Shown here piece by piece: positions 1-11,900 of a stretch of DNA of 64,000 bases; within the stretch, counting starts at the first letter, position 1, and every line of letters begins with the position of its first letter. The stretch comes from Arabidopsis thaliana (Eukaryota; Streptophyta; Magnoliopsida; Brassicales; Brassicaceae). The stretch spans positions 14,945,835 through 15,009,834 of the forward strand of contig NC_003076.8 in NCBI RefSeq assembly GCF_000001735.4, read 5' to 3'. A model generated the notes under the pieces. That model had not been told where the DNA came from. It saw only the letters and a program-made list of their open reading frames with translations, and ran no database searches. The translations under genes were made by a program, and so were the position numbers.

Positions 1-766
1 TATAAGATTATATATATATATATAATTTTAATTACAAATAATATTAATTTTTTAAATATTATAATTTAATCGCTCTTCTTAGGAACCTAATTCTCTCTTT
101 CCCCTTCTCCCTCTTACTTTTTCAATTAAGTTTCTTATTTTATTTTGACGGGACTCACTTAGAGTCTACCATTGCACTTACTCTAATAGACATAACATAA
201 GAAACTCATACGATCAAGTTAAACGCATAGTGAAAAAAAAAAAATATACCCTAAATGATACAATATATGGAACCCAAACAATATAATTAAACGTATACAA
301 AATACGTTATATCTTTGAAAAAATATGAAAAACCCAAATTATCAAATTAAATACACATCAAATAGTGGTTATTGAGAATAACAGTTGGAGTATCGAAAAT
401 CTACAATGAAATTTGTCATTAACTGATTTAAGAAACAACTATCTCCAAAAACAATTATGAATTAATCTGTATTTCATAACTAATTAATAAAATCTAGTTT
501 TTACATTAACAAAAGAGGGAGAATGAATAGAAGATGTGAGAGGAAAGAGATTGTAGAGTCATACACAGAAACAAGAAATAGAGAAAGAGACAAAGGCAGA
601 ATTGGTATTAATACAAAATATATAGAGAATATCAGTCTTTTTTTGTTACGTGTTAGTTTTGCTATTTATATTTCTTTTTGTGATATTCTTACAAATTTCC
701 CCTAGAAAAAATAATTTATGTATATGTACTATATATATATTTTTAATTAAAAACTCTATTCAATCG
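1..766. other. AT-rich intergenic stretch
   Basis: No gene recognised. The sequence is AT-rich with short homopolymer runs. The one open frame (523-705) has low-complexity content and no recognisable domain. Nothing else can be supported. Confidence 0.5.
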
Positions 767-776
767 ATTTAATTTT

Positions 777-1396
777 GGGAAAAATGTCAAAAAAATCACG
801 AACTTTCAAATTTGGGACGATTTAATCTTGAACTTTACAGAAGACAAATAAATCGACAAGTTTTTGTTGACTTTCGAAATAAATGACAAGTTTTTGTTGA
901 CTTGCCATTTGAGATATCATTAAATAAGTTAAAAAATTTTTTTACGGCGTTAATGTCTTGTTTATTTACTTTGTTAGAACAAAACAACGTCGTTTATTGC
1001 AGAGACGAAACGACGTTGTTTTGTCTTTTGAAACAAATATAAACCCTAATTTCCCAAATTGATTTCATTATCTCAAAATCAGAGACCCACATTGACCTCA
1101 AAATCGCAGATAATGAAATCGATTTAGGGATTTAGGGTTTAAATTTGTTTCAACAGACAAAACGAGCTGCAATGAAGAACGTTGTTTTGTTCTAACATAG
1201 GAGATAAACGAGACATTAACGCCGTAAAAAAATTCTGTTAACCTACTTAACGACATGACTCAAATGACAACTCAACAAAAACTTTGTCATTTATTTTGAA
1301 AAACAACAAAAACTATACGATTTATTTGTCTTCCGTAGAGTTCAAGATTAAATCGTCCCAAATTTGAAAGTTCGTAATTTGTTTGACATTTTTCCC
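777..1396. mobile_element. Foldback/MULE-like inverted-repeat transposon
   Basis: A 620-bp element made almost entirely of two inverted arms (about 777-1070 and 1095-1396) around a short centre. The ends read GGGAAAAATGTCAAA and its reverse complement TTTGACATTTTTCCC. The arms stay alignable inward, for example AATTTGGGACGATTTAAT on one side and its complement on the other. A 10-bp direct repeat, ATTTAATTTT, flanks the element at 767-776 and 1397-1406 and looks like a target-site duplication. Long inverted arms with a 9-10 bp duplication fit Mutator-type foldback elements. There is no transposase, so it is non-autonomous. It ends 176 bp before the CAP-G start codon. Family assignment is inference; the structure is seen directly. 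Confidence 0.85.
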
Positions 1397-1572
1397 ATTT
1401 AATTTTCAAAACAAGAATATCAAATATTTTCCCGCTCATAGAAAATTTTGAAATAGGTGAAAGAAACAAAACAGATCTAACTCTCACACACTCTCACAAG
1501 AGCGTCAATTCGAAAAATTCACCAAACATTTTCGGTTTCTCTTCACAAAAAATCTCAAATTTCTCTGTGAAA

Positions 1573-4500
1573 ATGGGCGAAGAATCAGAAATCGCCATGG
1601 CTTCAGCAGATCGAAATAACCTAACCCAGAAAATCGCCAAGATCCTAAACGAGACTCGCACATCATACGCTACTCATAACCGTAAGCTAAAGGAGCTCGC
1701 CACAATCCGTTCAAAACTATCTTCATCTGAATCCGAATCCGAGTCCGTGTCTTCTTCTATTCTTCAATTCTCTTCCGTGTTTCTCAAAACCCTAACCCCT
1801 CTTTTCATCGCGGCTCAACGAAGAACCGCTGCAGCAGAGCGTGTTGTTCGATTCGTGGCGGAATTCGCTTGTCTTCGTAGTAATTCAGACGGTGACTCCG
1901 ATTGCGACGAGTTTCTAGAGGAATTTCTTAAGTTTTTGGTTGCTGGGTCTGTTGCTGCCAATAGAAACGCGAGATTCAGGGCGTGTCAGATAATTTCAGA
2001 GGTATAAGAGAATAATTAGGGTTCTTTCTCCTTCAATTTAATCGGTAAATGTCTGTTAGGTCAAATATAGGTTTAATTCAACTGTTCATTGTGTTTGTTA
2101 CAGATCATATTGAGGCTGCCAGATGAAGTGGAAGTAGCGGATGAACTATGGGATGATGTAATTGATTGTATGATGTTGCGAGTTCGGGACAAAGTTCCTG
2201 TTATACGTACATTTGCTGTGAGGTCTCTTTCACGTTTTGTGAATGATCCTGAGAATAGTGACATTCTTGATTTGCTACTTGAGGTGCTTCCTTTGGAACA
2301 GAATCCGGTAAAGTTTCTATCTTTTACCATTTCTGCTTTGACATCATAAATTACATTCTGATATTTGTCATCAATGCTTGCCAAAGTCTTATTGTTGATG
2401 TTTTTATTGTTTACAGGAGGTACGCAAAACAATTGTTTTATCTCTGCCTCCTTCAAATGCAACCACCCAAGCAATTATTGATTGCACGCTCGATGTTAAT
2501 GAATCAGTACGCAAAGCAGCTTACTCTGTTCTGGCTAATAAAGTTCCTCTTCAGAGTCTGAGGTGAATTTGGGCTTAGAGTTTTGGTCTATTTATTTCTT
2601 TCTTCTTCATTGACCTCTTAATAGAAGTTTTTTGCTATTTTTGTTAGTTACAACTGTTCTACAACTTCCCTACTGTCCTTCTCTTTCTCCTGACTGGGTA
2701 TTTCTTTCATTTCCCTGCTTTAGCATCAAGCTAAGGACCACAATTCTTCAGAGAGGGCTCGCTGATCGTGCTGTAAATGTTTCAACGGAATGCTTGAAGC
2801 TAATGAAAGAGCAATGGCTAGCTAACTATTGTGAAGGAGATCCTATCACATTTCTTAAATACCTTGACGTTGAAACCTACGAATCTGTGGCAGAATCGGC
2901 GTTGGAAGTTCTGTTGAGTGAAGGGTTGATAATGCCCTCCGATGATAAAAGCATCCAGCAGTACATATTGTCAGCAGATGGTGAAACTAGAGGTTTGTTG
3001 AAGTCTGGACAATAAATGCAATGCATAAGTTTGCAGATTCTGCATGTGCTTATATTTTCTTATACCTGTGTTAGATGAAAGCACATGTTCTGCACCCAGC
3101 ATTCAACTTATGGAGCCAGAGATTGCTCTTTACTGGAGGATTATATGCAGGAAGGTGCACCAAAGTGCTCAAGTAAGTTTTCAGTTTACCAACTATTCAT
3201 TGCTGATGTTAGTTACTTTATGCTTCAAACAAGGTTTTTGTGAATCCATAAGTTCTGAAAATTTCCCTATTTAGCTTAGTTAGATAATAGTGTGCTTAAA
3301 ATTGGTTTATCGATGCTCTTGATGAATTCCCTAACTTAGTGCTTGATTCACAAACCAGAGAATGCTTATATCTACTAGCTTTATATTGGTCGTTGACACT
3401 CTCAATATAATTTTTTGTGATGATTTTTATTAAACCTAGCTGGTCACCAGTTCTTAAGACCAGTATAAAAAGGTGATCGTATTCGAGATCCCCAACCACT
3501 ATAGCATGTCCTGTGATTTCAAGTTACACCTTTACTGCAGTCTGCAGCAAATTTTTTTCTATTTTTTTTTATTCACTCATATCTCAAACAAAACTAGGTT
3601 ACATAGATCAATGCATCTGAGTAGGCAGCACATTACTACTGTCAAAATACTAAAACACCTATTGTCAGTTTACTTCACTTTTTCTTGTATTGAATAGCCT
3701 TTTGTTTGAGAACACAAATATGTCCTTTAGCTTGTCCCTGGATTCACTCAAATATTGTCTACTATACAGGCTAGCATTTGAAATATAAATCTTGGATCTT
3801 GTAATGTTTTCTAATGCTCTTAGTGTTGGTTTTACATATGGGACACCGGACATGCTAAGAATATGAGACTGTTACGCAGGCAAAAGGTTCTGATGCTGCT
3901 ACAGCGATGGGTGCTGAAGCAGCAGTTTATGCTGCTGAAGCTTCAGATGCTAATGATTTGCTGGAAAGAATTCTTCCTGCAACAGTTTCTGATTATGTTG
4001 ATCTAGTTAAAGCTCATATAGAAGCAGGTGAGCCCAGATATTGTTTCTCATACGAAAACTTAAGTTGTTTTTGTTTGGGAGATACTCATATAATGTTTTC
4101 AGGACCAAATCATCACTTTGCTTCGAGGCAGCTATTATTGTTGGGTACGATGCTTGATTTCTCTGATGCTATGCTCCACAAGACTGTGAGCTCATTTGTC
4201 CAGGAGCTGCTCCGCAGACCTTTTGAGCAAGAATTAGATGAAGATGGGAACAGTATTGTGATTGGAGATGGTATAAACCTTGGTGGTGATAAAGATTGGG
4301 CTGAGGCAGTGTCGAAATTGGCTAAAAAAGTCCATGCTGCCCCTGGAGAATATGAAGAAGTTATACTTGTTGTTGTTGAAGAAGTAGCGAGACCCTGCAG
4401 GGAAAGGACTGCGGATTTCCTGCAGTGGATGCACATGCTTTCTCTGACAAGTCTTCTCTTGGAAAATGGAAAATCTTTACATTCACTGCAAGGGAAGGCT

Positions 4501-6712
4501 ATTGAACCAGAAGAGATATTGCATGCTCTATTGCTTCCAGGGGTAAATTTTCTACTCTCCTCTGTTTATTTTCTACTGCTTAGGCGCCACTTGTTAGATT
4601 AGATAAATTTGTTGAGACTTTGAGTTCTTCTTACAATCTTACTTGTATAAAGCAGCTTTTTTGTCATTGCCAATTTCACTTTAAAATGCTGATATTCCAT
4701 ATGATCTCTGCATCCTTTTGTTTCATCGAAAAACTGTCAGAAGATGTTTACAGTTTTAAGGAGTGGAGTTATGTAGCTAAGAAACAGCTTATCATGCAGT
4801 TGAATGCCTTTTGCATTAAAATCTGGGCATGATTTTCGTGGACTCATGCAAAACAAGCACTCTTTCTGATATGATTCATGTCATGCAGGCAAAACACACT
4901 CACTTGGATGTGCAGAGGATTGCTATAAAGGGCCTTGGTCTTTTTGGTTTGTTAGAGAAGAAGCCTAGCGAAGAGCTAGTAAGGCAGCTACGTGCAGCTT
5001 TTTGCAGAAGCCCTCCTCCAATTAGTATTATGGCTTGCAAGGCACTAGTGGATCTTGGGATGTGGCATAGCCCAACTGAAGTTGACAAGGCAATGGGACA
5101 AGATCTCTTGTCACAATTTGAGGATGACAGCATTGATTTTGCACCCATCGACTTATCCAATGCCGAAGAAGATATGAACTTTAAAATGCTCGATCTCTTG
5201 TATGCTGGACTTGAAAGTGATGACTGGAGAGCATCCACAGAGAGCAGTGAGAATGAGTCAGTTAAAGCAACTGTTGGGGAGGGGTTTGCAAAACTTCTTC
5301 TTCTAGGAGAGAAGTACCCAAACTTGCCTGCATCTTTCTATCCGTTTGTATTGGGAAAGCTAATTGCTTTATATTTCAGTGAGGAGTCAAAAGAACAACT
5401 GAGGTATAGAGATTTTGTTTCTTTCGATTGCTAACTTCTGTCACCAGAGTACTAGTAATGATTTGGTCTTTTAATAATGTCCAGGTTTAAACAGTGTTTA
5501 TCCGTCTTCTTTGAGCACTATGCCTCCCTCTCAGAAAAACATAAGGTAACGGAAACCATGATGTCTATAAGAGCAATAGGTTAACAGTGTTTCATGGCGT
5601 ATTTGTATAACACTGCTTTCATGCAATGTAGGGATACGTGTCAAAGGCTTTTGTTCCTCTTGTACGCTCAATGTGGCCTGGGATTGATGGAAACACTAAA
5701 AGTTCGTCATATGTTGTATCAAATCAACGCAAGCGCGCAGTCCAAGTATCCAGATTCATCCTACAGATGATGCAAACCCCGCTATACAAAAAAGAGACAA
5801 GAGGTGAGCCTGAAAGCCAGGTCAATAAATCACCAGAAGATTCTATCCAACATCCACTAAACTGTACAGAAGAAGGTTTGGCCATACGCATAGCCATCGA
5901 GGTTAGTTGCATTCCTTAACTACTATAACATATTGTTCTCAGGATTAGGAACTGCGGTCTGTAATACTGGCTAACCAATATTGTTAACCTCTTTGCTAAT
6001 ATTGTTTGTAATAGATGCTAAGCTTCAAAGAAAAGAAGACTGCTCATGAGAAGGCATATGTTGCAGCGCTGTGCAAAATACTTGTGCTGCTCCATCTGAA
6101 ACCATCAGAACAAAATGTGACAAAGTTGTTGAAAAAGCTTTTAAGCCTACTCGCAGATTCTGTACGTTCAGAGAAGGATCTTCTTAAAGAAGTGAAACCG
6201 GTGCTTCAACATCTAAAATCTTTGGATGCTTGTCCAAGCGAGGAGCTTACACAAGATCAAGCAAATTCCATCTTTGGTACATTGATCTCTTGCCTTGTAC
6301 ATTACAGTTTGGTTATATTTACACGTAAAACTAAGTTATTCGAGTTGTTATGCTTTGGAGAATTTGACTGTTAGTTTCTTTCTAATGGCTAATTACAGAA
6401 ATACTCGGAGTTAGCTACAACTTAGAGATCACTGAAACTACAACAGTGCCACAGACACCTGCTCCTTGCTCAACAAAACCAGCTCGGTCAAGAAGACGAG
6501 CAAGGATTGAAGAAACATCCTCTGATGAAGAAGAAGTAGCATCTCCTCCACCTTCTGCTCCTAATACTTTGATGACCCGATCACACCGTGCAAGTAAAGC
6601 TGCTGCCTTGGCCAAAATAATGGCAAGCAAAGTGAAAATGAGCAATGTAGACGAGGATGATGAGGAAGAAGAAGGTTCTTCTGATGTTACAGCAGATGAT
6701 TCAGATGAATAA
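1573..6712 (+). CDS. CAPG: Condensin complex subunit CAP-G (NCAPG homologue)
   Basis: CAP-G is the HEAT-repeat non-SMC subunit of condensin I, which compacts chromosomes in mitosis and meiosis. I join 12 exons: 1573-2001, 2104-2307, 2417-2562, 2724-2992, 3075-3172, 3880-4027, 4103-4542, 4889-5403, 5485-5545, 5632-5901, 6015-6276, 6399-6712. All junctions are GT-AG, and the frame closes at 3156 nt (1051 residues), the size I recall for the Arabidopsis protein (At5g37630, EMB2656). The protein is helical throughout, with HEAT-like units (for example VRDKVPVIRTFAVRSLSRF, then repeats around NESVRKAAYSVLA), and ends in a Ser/Asp/Glu-rich acidic tail. The start is ATG 1573; an in-frame GTG at 1567 is upstream of it. 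The gene is convergent with UBQ9, whose stop lies about 235 bp away. A foldback transposon occupies its upstream region. Confidence 0.93.
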
Positions 6713-6947
6713 CTATAGAGAGTTGAATTAGGGGTTGGCTCTGTTGTTTGTACGTTTGCTACTAAGTCGATGTGTGTTTTATGTCAGTTATAAAAAGATT
6801 ATAGCCAATTCGTAGCTTGTTATGTGTGAGTGTCGGTTATGTTTGCTGTCGAAAATCTTTGTATTTAGATTATAGAACAGATAAATAAGAAAGCACTTGA
6901 ATATTATTGAAAAGACTCTGAAGTTGAATCCATTTACGGACTCCATA

Positions 6948-7997
<1,050 letters not shown>

Positions 7998-8176
7998 TTA
8001 CGAGAGATGAAGAATTGAATCGTGAATAACAACAACTATGGTGAAAGATCTTCTTATATAGAGACTAGAGAGGCTTAAAGACTTTGATTATTAAAAGTAA
8101 AAAGGAAAATTCCTAAAATGGAAATTGCTAAACCAATTCCTAAAAAGGAAAATTGATTCCGCAGAAGTCAATTTAC

Positions 8177-10000
8177 CTAAGGCTTAGGTTGGTTAAGCCA
8201 ATCAAATTCACTCTTTGGGAGCACTTTAAGATTTTCATCCACTGACCTCTCAATATCAACATTGATTCTCCACAACACATACTTACTTTCCCTTTTCATG
8301 CCATTGATCGCGTAGAGCCTCCAAAGCAAACCCTTAAGGAATCTGTATTCACAAGTCATGTACCAGACCCATTGTTTTTTGACAATACTTTCAAGATCTC
8401 TGAAAGCTCTCGTCACAAGTCCAACTTCCATTCCTCTTTCCACAAGCTCTCTCACTGAATCAATCATCTTATATGCAATCTCCTTTACGTATCCCGCGTG
8501 ACTTTTGACCTCTAGCAAGTGAATAGCTGAACAGTACGCACCCGTAAACGCCAAGACCCATCTACTGTTATCTACCAACAACTCTCTTGGTGGGGTTAGG
8601 TTTCTGTTAATCTCCGGAAGAAGATTAGTTATCGCAGGAACAACAATATCTTTAAACTCAAGCCACATTGTTAAACGCTGGAAGATATAAACCGCTTTCT
8701 CGAACTCCACTTTGCTTTCTGAACCAATATAGTCCCATAGATCGAACCACGGGTCTTTCTCGTAGTTGAATGTCTCCTGCGCAACGTGGAACACCACCTG
8801 ACCAAGAATCTTGTATATGTTCTCAGGCAATCCTTCTTCCTTAAGGCAAGTAATGAGCAATGGCTGAAGACCTCTAATCTCTGAAACATCTATTTCCCAC
8901 TGGCTTGAAGTATGATCACAAAGTGAATCATAGAGTCTTTTGATTGCTATCTCTCTAGACCTATAATCAGAACCAGGTATTGCAAAGAAACTCAAGACTT
9001 CCATTGGAGTACATTGCCTAAACATGTAGTACAATTCACGGTCAGAGTCTACTCCAAGATCTTGATTATCAACACGAAAATGTTCGAGTTTAAAAGCCGG
9101 ATTCAGAACATACTTATCCATGTTTGTAACCATTACAAAGATCTTCTTGGCTTCTTCCTTAGTACTTGTTCCAACTCCTGCGATCGCATATGCAAACGCT
9201 GCAACAAAACCGCATTGTTTGCTACTCCATTTACACAACTTCGCTTCTTTCGCAAGGTACTTATCGAGATATTGAAGCCCTCTTATCGCAAACTCTCTTT
9301 CCATCCCTAACCACATAACCTCAAAAGCAGATTTCATAACATTATGAAGAATCTCTCTTCTCATTACGGAATCTGAAACCTCAATCCCCATTTTAACAGC
9401 AGATGTCAAAGCCAAAACCCAAGCTTCTTCTTTATTTTTCTCAGGATGAAGCAAAACCTTATACACTTCCTCACGTAACTTCTCCAAGAACCGGTTAATA
9501 AAACCCTCGTAAAGCAATGGCAATTCGATGAAGTAACTAAACGCCCTAATCGGATCTTGATTCACAAGCAACAGTATATACTCACTAAGCTCTTCCCATC
9601 TTCCATTATAAAAACTCATAACATTCTCAGCTACGAACGAAACGATGACTCTTAAGCAATTAGTATCACACTTTCTTGGATTCTGCCGTGTCAAGCAAGA
9701 AATCAAAAGAGGTTTGATTTCATGGAGAGCGACAAGAGAGAGTTTGAAGTTGCGGTTTCTTAAACCGGGGAGAGTTTCAGAGAGGTGACCGATTGATCGG
9801 AGTCTGAGGACTTGATCGGAAGAAGAAAGATAGATCTTGAGAAGCTTTAGGGTTAAGCAATTTGGGAAGTTAGAGACGAATAAGTCGTAGAGAGTACGAG
9901 CTGTTTTGTAATCTTCGGATTGTTTACGTGTGTAGAGATTATCGACGATCATTGTTAATCCGTCGAGGTTTGGTGATGTAAGAATCTCTCTGGCTTTCAT
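8177..10000 (-). CDS. DUF577-type ARM/HEAT-like protein
   Basis: A single open frame of 607 residues from ATG 10000 to TAG 8177. It resembles the Arabidopsis DUF577 family, alpha-helical repeat proteins of unknown function, judged by the opening (AREILTSPNLDGL) and the repeated pattern of leucine-rich helices with SCL and ITCL segments (DPIRAFSYFIELPLLYEGF, RGLQPLLITCL). No catalytic motif, signal peptide or membrane segment is visible. The frame stays open nine codons upstream, where the family-like Met-Ala-Asn-Ser start would lie, but that codon is GTG at 10025-10027, not ATG. The first real ATG is therefore internal. It lies in tandem behind UBQ9 on the same strand, about 260 bp from the UBQ9 start. 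The family name is recalled, not searched. Confidence 0.75.
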   Translation of the reverse strand: MKAREILTSPNLDGLTMIVDNLYTRKQSEDYKTARTLYDLFVSNFPNCLTLKLLKIYLSSSDQVLRLRSIGHLSETLPGLRNRNFKLSLVALHEIKPLLISCLTRQNPRKCDTNCLRVIVSFVAENVMSFYNGRWEELSEYILLLVNQDPIRAFSYFIELPLLYEGFINRFLEKLREEVYKVLLHPEKNKEEAWVLALTSAVKMGIEVSDSVMRREILHNVMKSAFEVMWLGMEREFAIRGLQYLDKYLAKEAKLCKWSSKQCGFVAAFAYAIAGVGTSTKEEAKKIFVMVTNMDKYVLNPAFKLEHFRVDNQDLGVDSDRELYYMFRQCTPMEVLSFFAIPGSDYRSREIAIKRLYDSLCDHTSSQWEIDVSEIRGLQPLLITCLKEEGLPENIYKILGQVVFHVAQETFNYEKDPWFDLWDYIGSESKVEFEKAVYIFQRLTMWLEFKDIVVPAITNLLPEINRNLTPPRELLVDNSRWVLAFTGAYCSAIHLLEVKSHAGYVKEIAYKMIDSVRELVERGMEVGLVTRAFRDLESIVKKQWVWYMTCEYRFLKGLLWRLYAINGMKRESKYVLWRINVDIERSVDENLKVLPKSEFDWLNQPKP

Positions 10001-10239
10001 GGCGAGATTTAGTGTAGAATTCGCCACTGAAGCTTCTGTAAATTTTGTTGAGGAAATTTTGGATCTTAAGGTGTTTCTCCTATTAAGGTGTCCACATCAT
10101 CAACAAAAAATATTATGTACTCCACCAATAATCATTTCAAAGTAACTAATTAATTGAATCGAAGCATTAATCTTCAATTAATACACAATTTAAAATAAAA
10201 GTTACTTGAATACGTATTTTGTTTATACTTTTAGTCATA

Positions 10240-10932
10240 CTAGGTGATCACCCGCGGTACGCCGCAGTTTTTTCGGACTTTTTTGTATTGTTTAATTTAA
10301 ATATAATTTTTATTTATCTAATCATTCACTCATGCAATAAATAATTACTTTTAGTATTAAAAATATTTTTGTCTAACAACATTTTCAACAATGCATCATA
10401 CACATAATTCATAAACAACGTTTGTCTTAAACCAATTTAATAGAGGGTAGTGTTGGATTCTAGAAACCTAAGAATTTTATGATGGAGCTCCTTACGTATT
10501 CTCACCCTCAGTGATTTATTATATAAATATCAATTTAAGAAAATAAAAATATCAATTTAAGAGAATAACTTACTCAAATCATTAAGTAATTCACGATTAT
10601 TATACACTCATACTTTGAGTTTGAATTACAAAAACTTACTCAAATCATTAAGTAATTCACGATTATTATACACTCATGAGTTTGAATTACAAAACAAAAA
10701 TTTTCGAGTATGAGAAAACTATTAAAATGGTTTTATTGAAAATCATGTAATATTAAAATAAATTTAGTAATAGTATAATTAAATATGTAAAATTAAGTAA
10801 TAAATATATCATTAACCTATAAATTCGAAGTTGAAGAGCTTACATTAATATATTTAATAGACACATGTCAAATGCTAAAAGTGATGATGTGTCAATCAAA
10901 TGGAGAGAGTTGACCAATTTTCATATATATGA
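10240..10932 (-). mobile_element. Non-autonomous Helitron, copy 1
   Basis: On the minus strand the element begins TCATATATATGA (10932 downward) after an A, and ends at CTAG (10243-10240) followed by T. This is the Helitron signature of insertion between A and T. Just inside the 3' end is a GC-rich inverted sequence (GCGGCGTACCGCGGGTGATCAC). A second copy of the same family lies at 48629-49258 on the plus strand and aligns along its whole length, which supports both boundaries. Inside this copy are two small tandem duplications: a unit of about 64 bp around 10566-10695, and a unit of about 22 bp around 10528-10570. There is no Rep/helicase coding, so it depends on other elements. Confidence 0.85.
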
Positions 10933-11345
10933 TTATCACAATGGTAACATATATGCGTAAAACAAAACTTAAAACTAAATAGTTGCTAAATCAAAAAAAC
11001 TTAAAATTAAATATATTTTCATATGAATGAGAGTATAAGCATAATCCCTAAATATATAAATAAGAATAAAAAATAACAATGAAAATTTCTTAGAAAATCT
11101 TACTTCAAATATAATTTAGGATGAACAAAAGAATTGAATTCAAATAGAAGGCTATAAGATGTTTTTTTTTTTAATAATAAGAAGATAATCATATTTCGTG
11201 GAAGCGCTGACTTCTTTAAAATAAAATAAAAAATAAATATAATATATCATGTGTTATACGAAACAATAGTGAGTAATTTGAAAATGCAAAAAAAAAACTC
11301 AAATGATTATTAAAATATAGATGTATAATATAGTTTGTTTAAAAT
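10933..11345. other. AT-rich spacer
   Basis: AT-rich DNA with poly-A and poly-T runs. I see no gene, RNA or repeat boundary that can be supported. Confidence 0.4.
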
Positions 11346-11900
11346 ACAAAATAGAGTTTGATTATAGTGTTATAACTTCCTAGATATTTATGCTTCCTAT
11401 ATTGCTCTTTGTTTCCGGAAGATAATGAAATAAACAAGGAGGAGTTGATAGAATATTGGATTTACGAAGGATTTATCAAGGAAACAGAGATGAAGATGGA
11501 AGTAACAACCATGGTCATACTATAATTGGTTCGTTAGTTCGTGCGCATCTCTTGCTGGATGGTCAATTCACATCGATGGTGAAAATGCATGATGTTTTAC
11601 GCGAGATGGCTCTTTGGATAGGGTCTAAAGTTGAGAAAGAGAAAAGAAATTTTGTGTGTCAATTCTGGTGCACAGTTATGCCAGGTACCAAATGACATTG
11701 AATAACAGGTTGTTGCGTATCTCAGGTGAGTTCTTTTGGTTTATGCAAGCCCTTGTCGTCTTGGATCAAGCATAGAAGAATTAGTAGATTTCAAGGGAGC
11801 TACTATTGCTCATTTGAGGAAGCTAGAATCCCTTGAAGTAACTAATATGCATGCATTAAAAACACCTTTGAATCCTCTGGATGGATGGAGGAACGAGCAT
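11346..11900 (+). pseudogene. CC-NBS-LRR resistance-gene relic (RPS5-like)
   Basis: Remnant of the end of an NB-ARC domain and its junction to leucine-rich repeats. In one frame from about 11390 it encodes [19 protein letters not shown] and then [12 protein letters not shown], the conserved segment around the winged-helix region. Near 11485 the frame shifts, and 11480-11660 continues with [14 protein letters not shown] and MHDVLREMALWIGS (the MHD motif). A further shift gives SGAQLCQVPNDIE and then a stop near 11695. LRR-like scraps (SIEELVDFKGATIAHLRKLE) follow to about 11850. The upstream coding sequence is unreadable. At least two frameshifts and missing ends make it a pseudogene. NBS-LRR genes detect pathogen effectors; this one cannot make a full protein. 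Confidence 0.85.
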
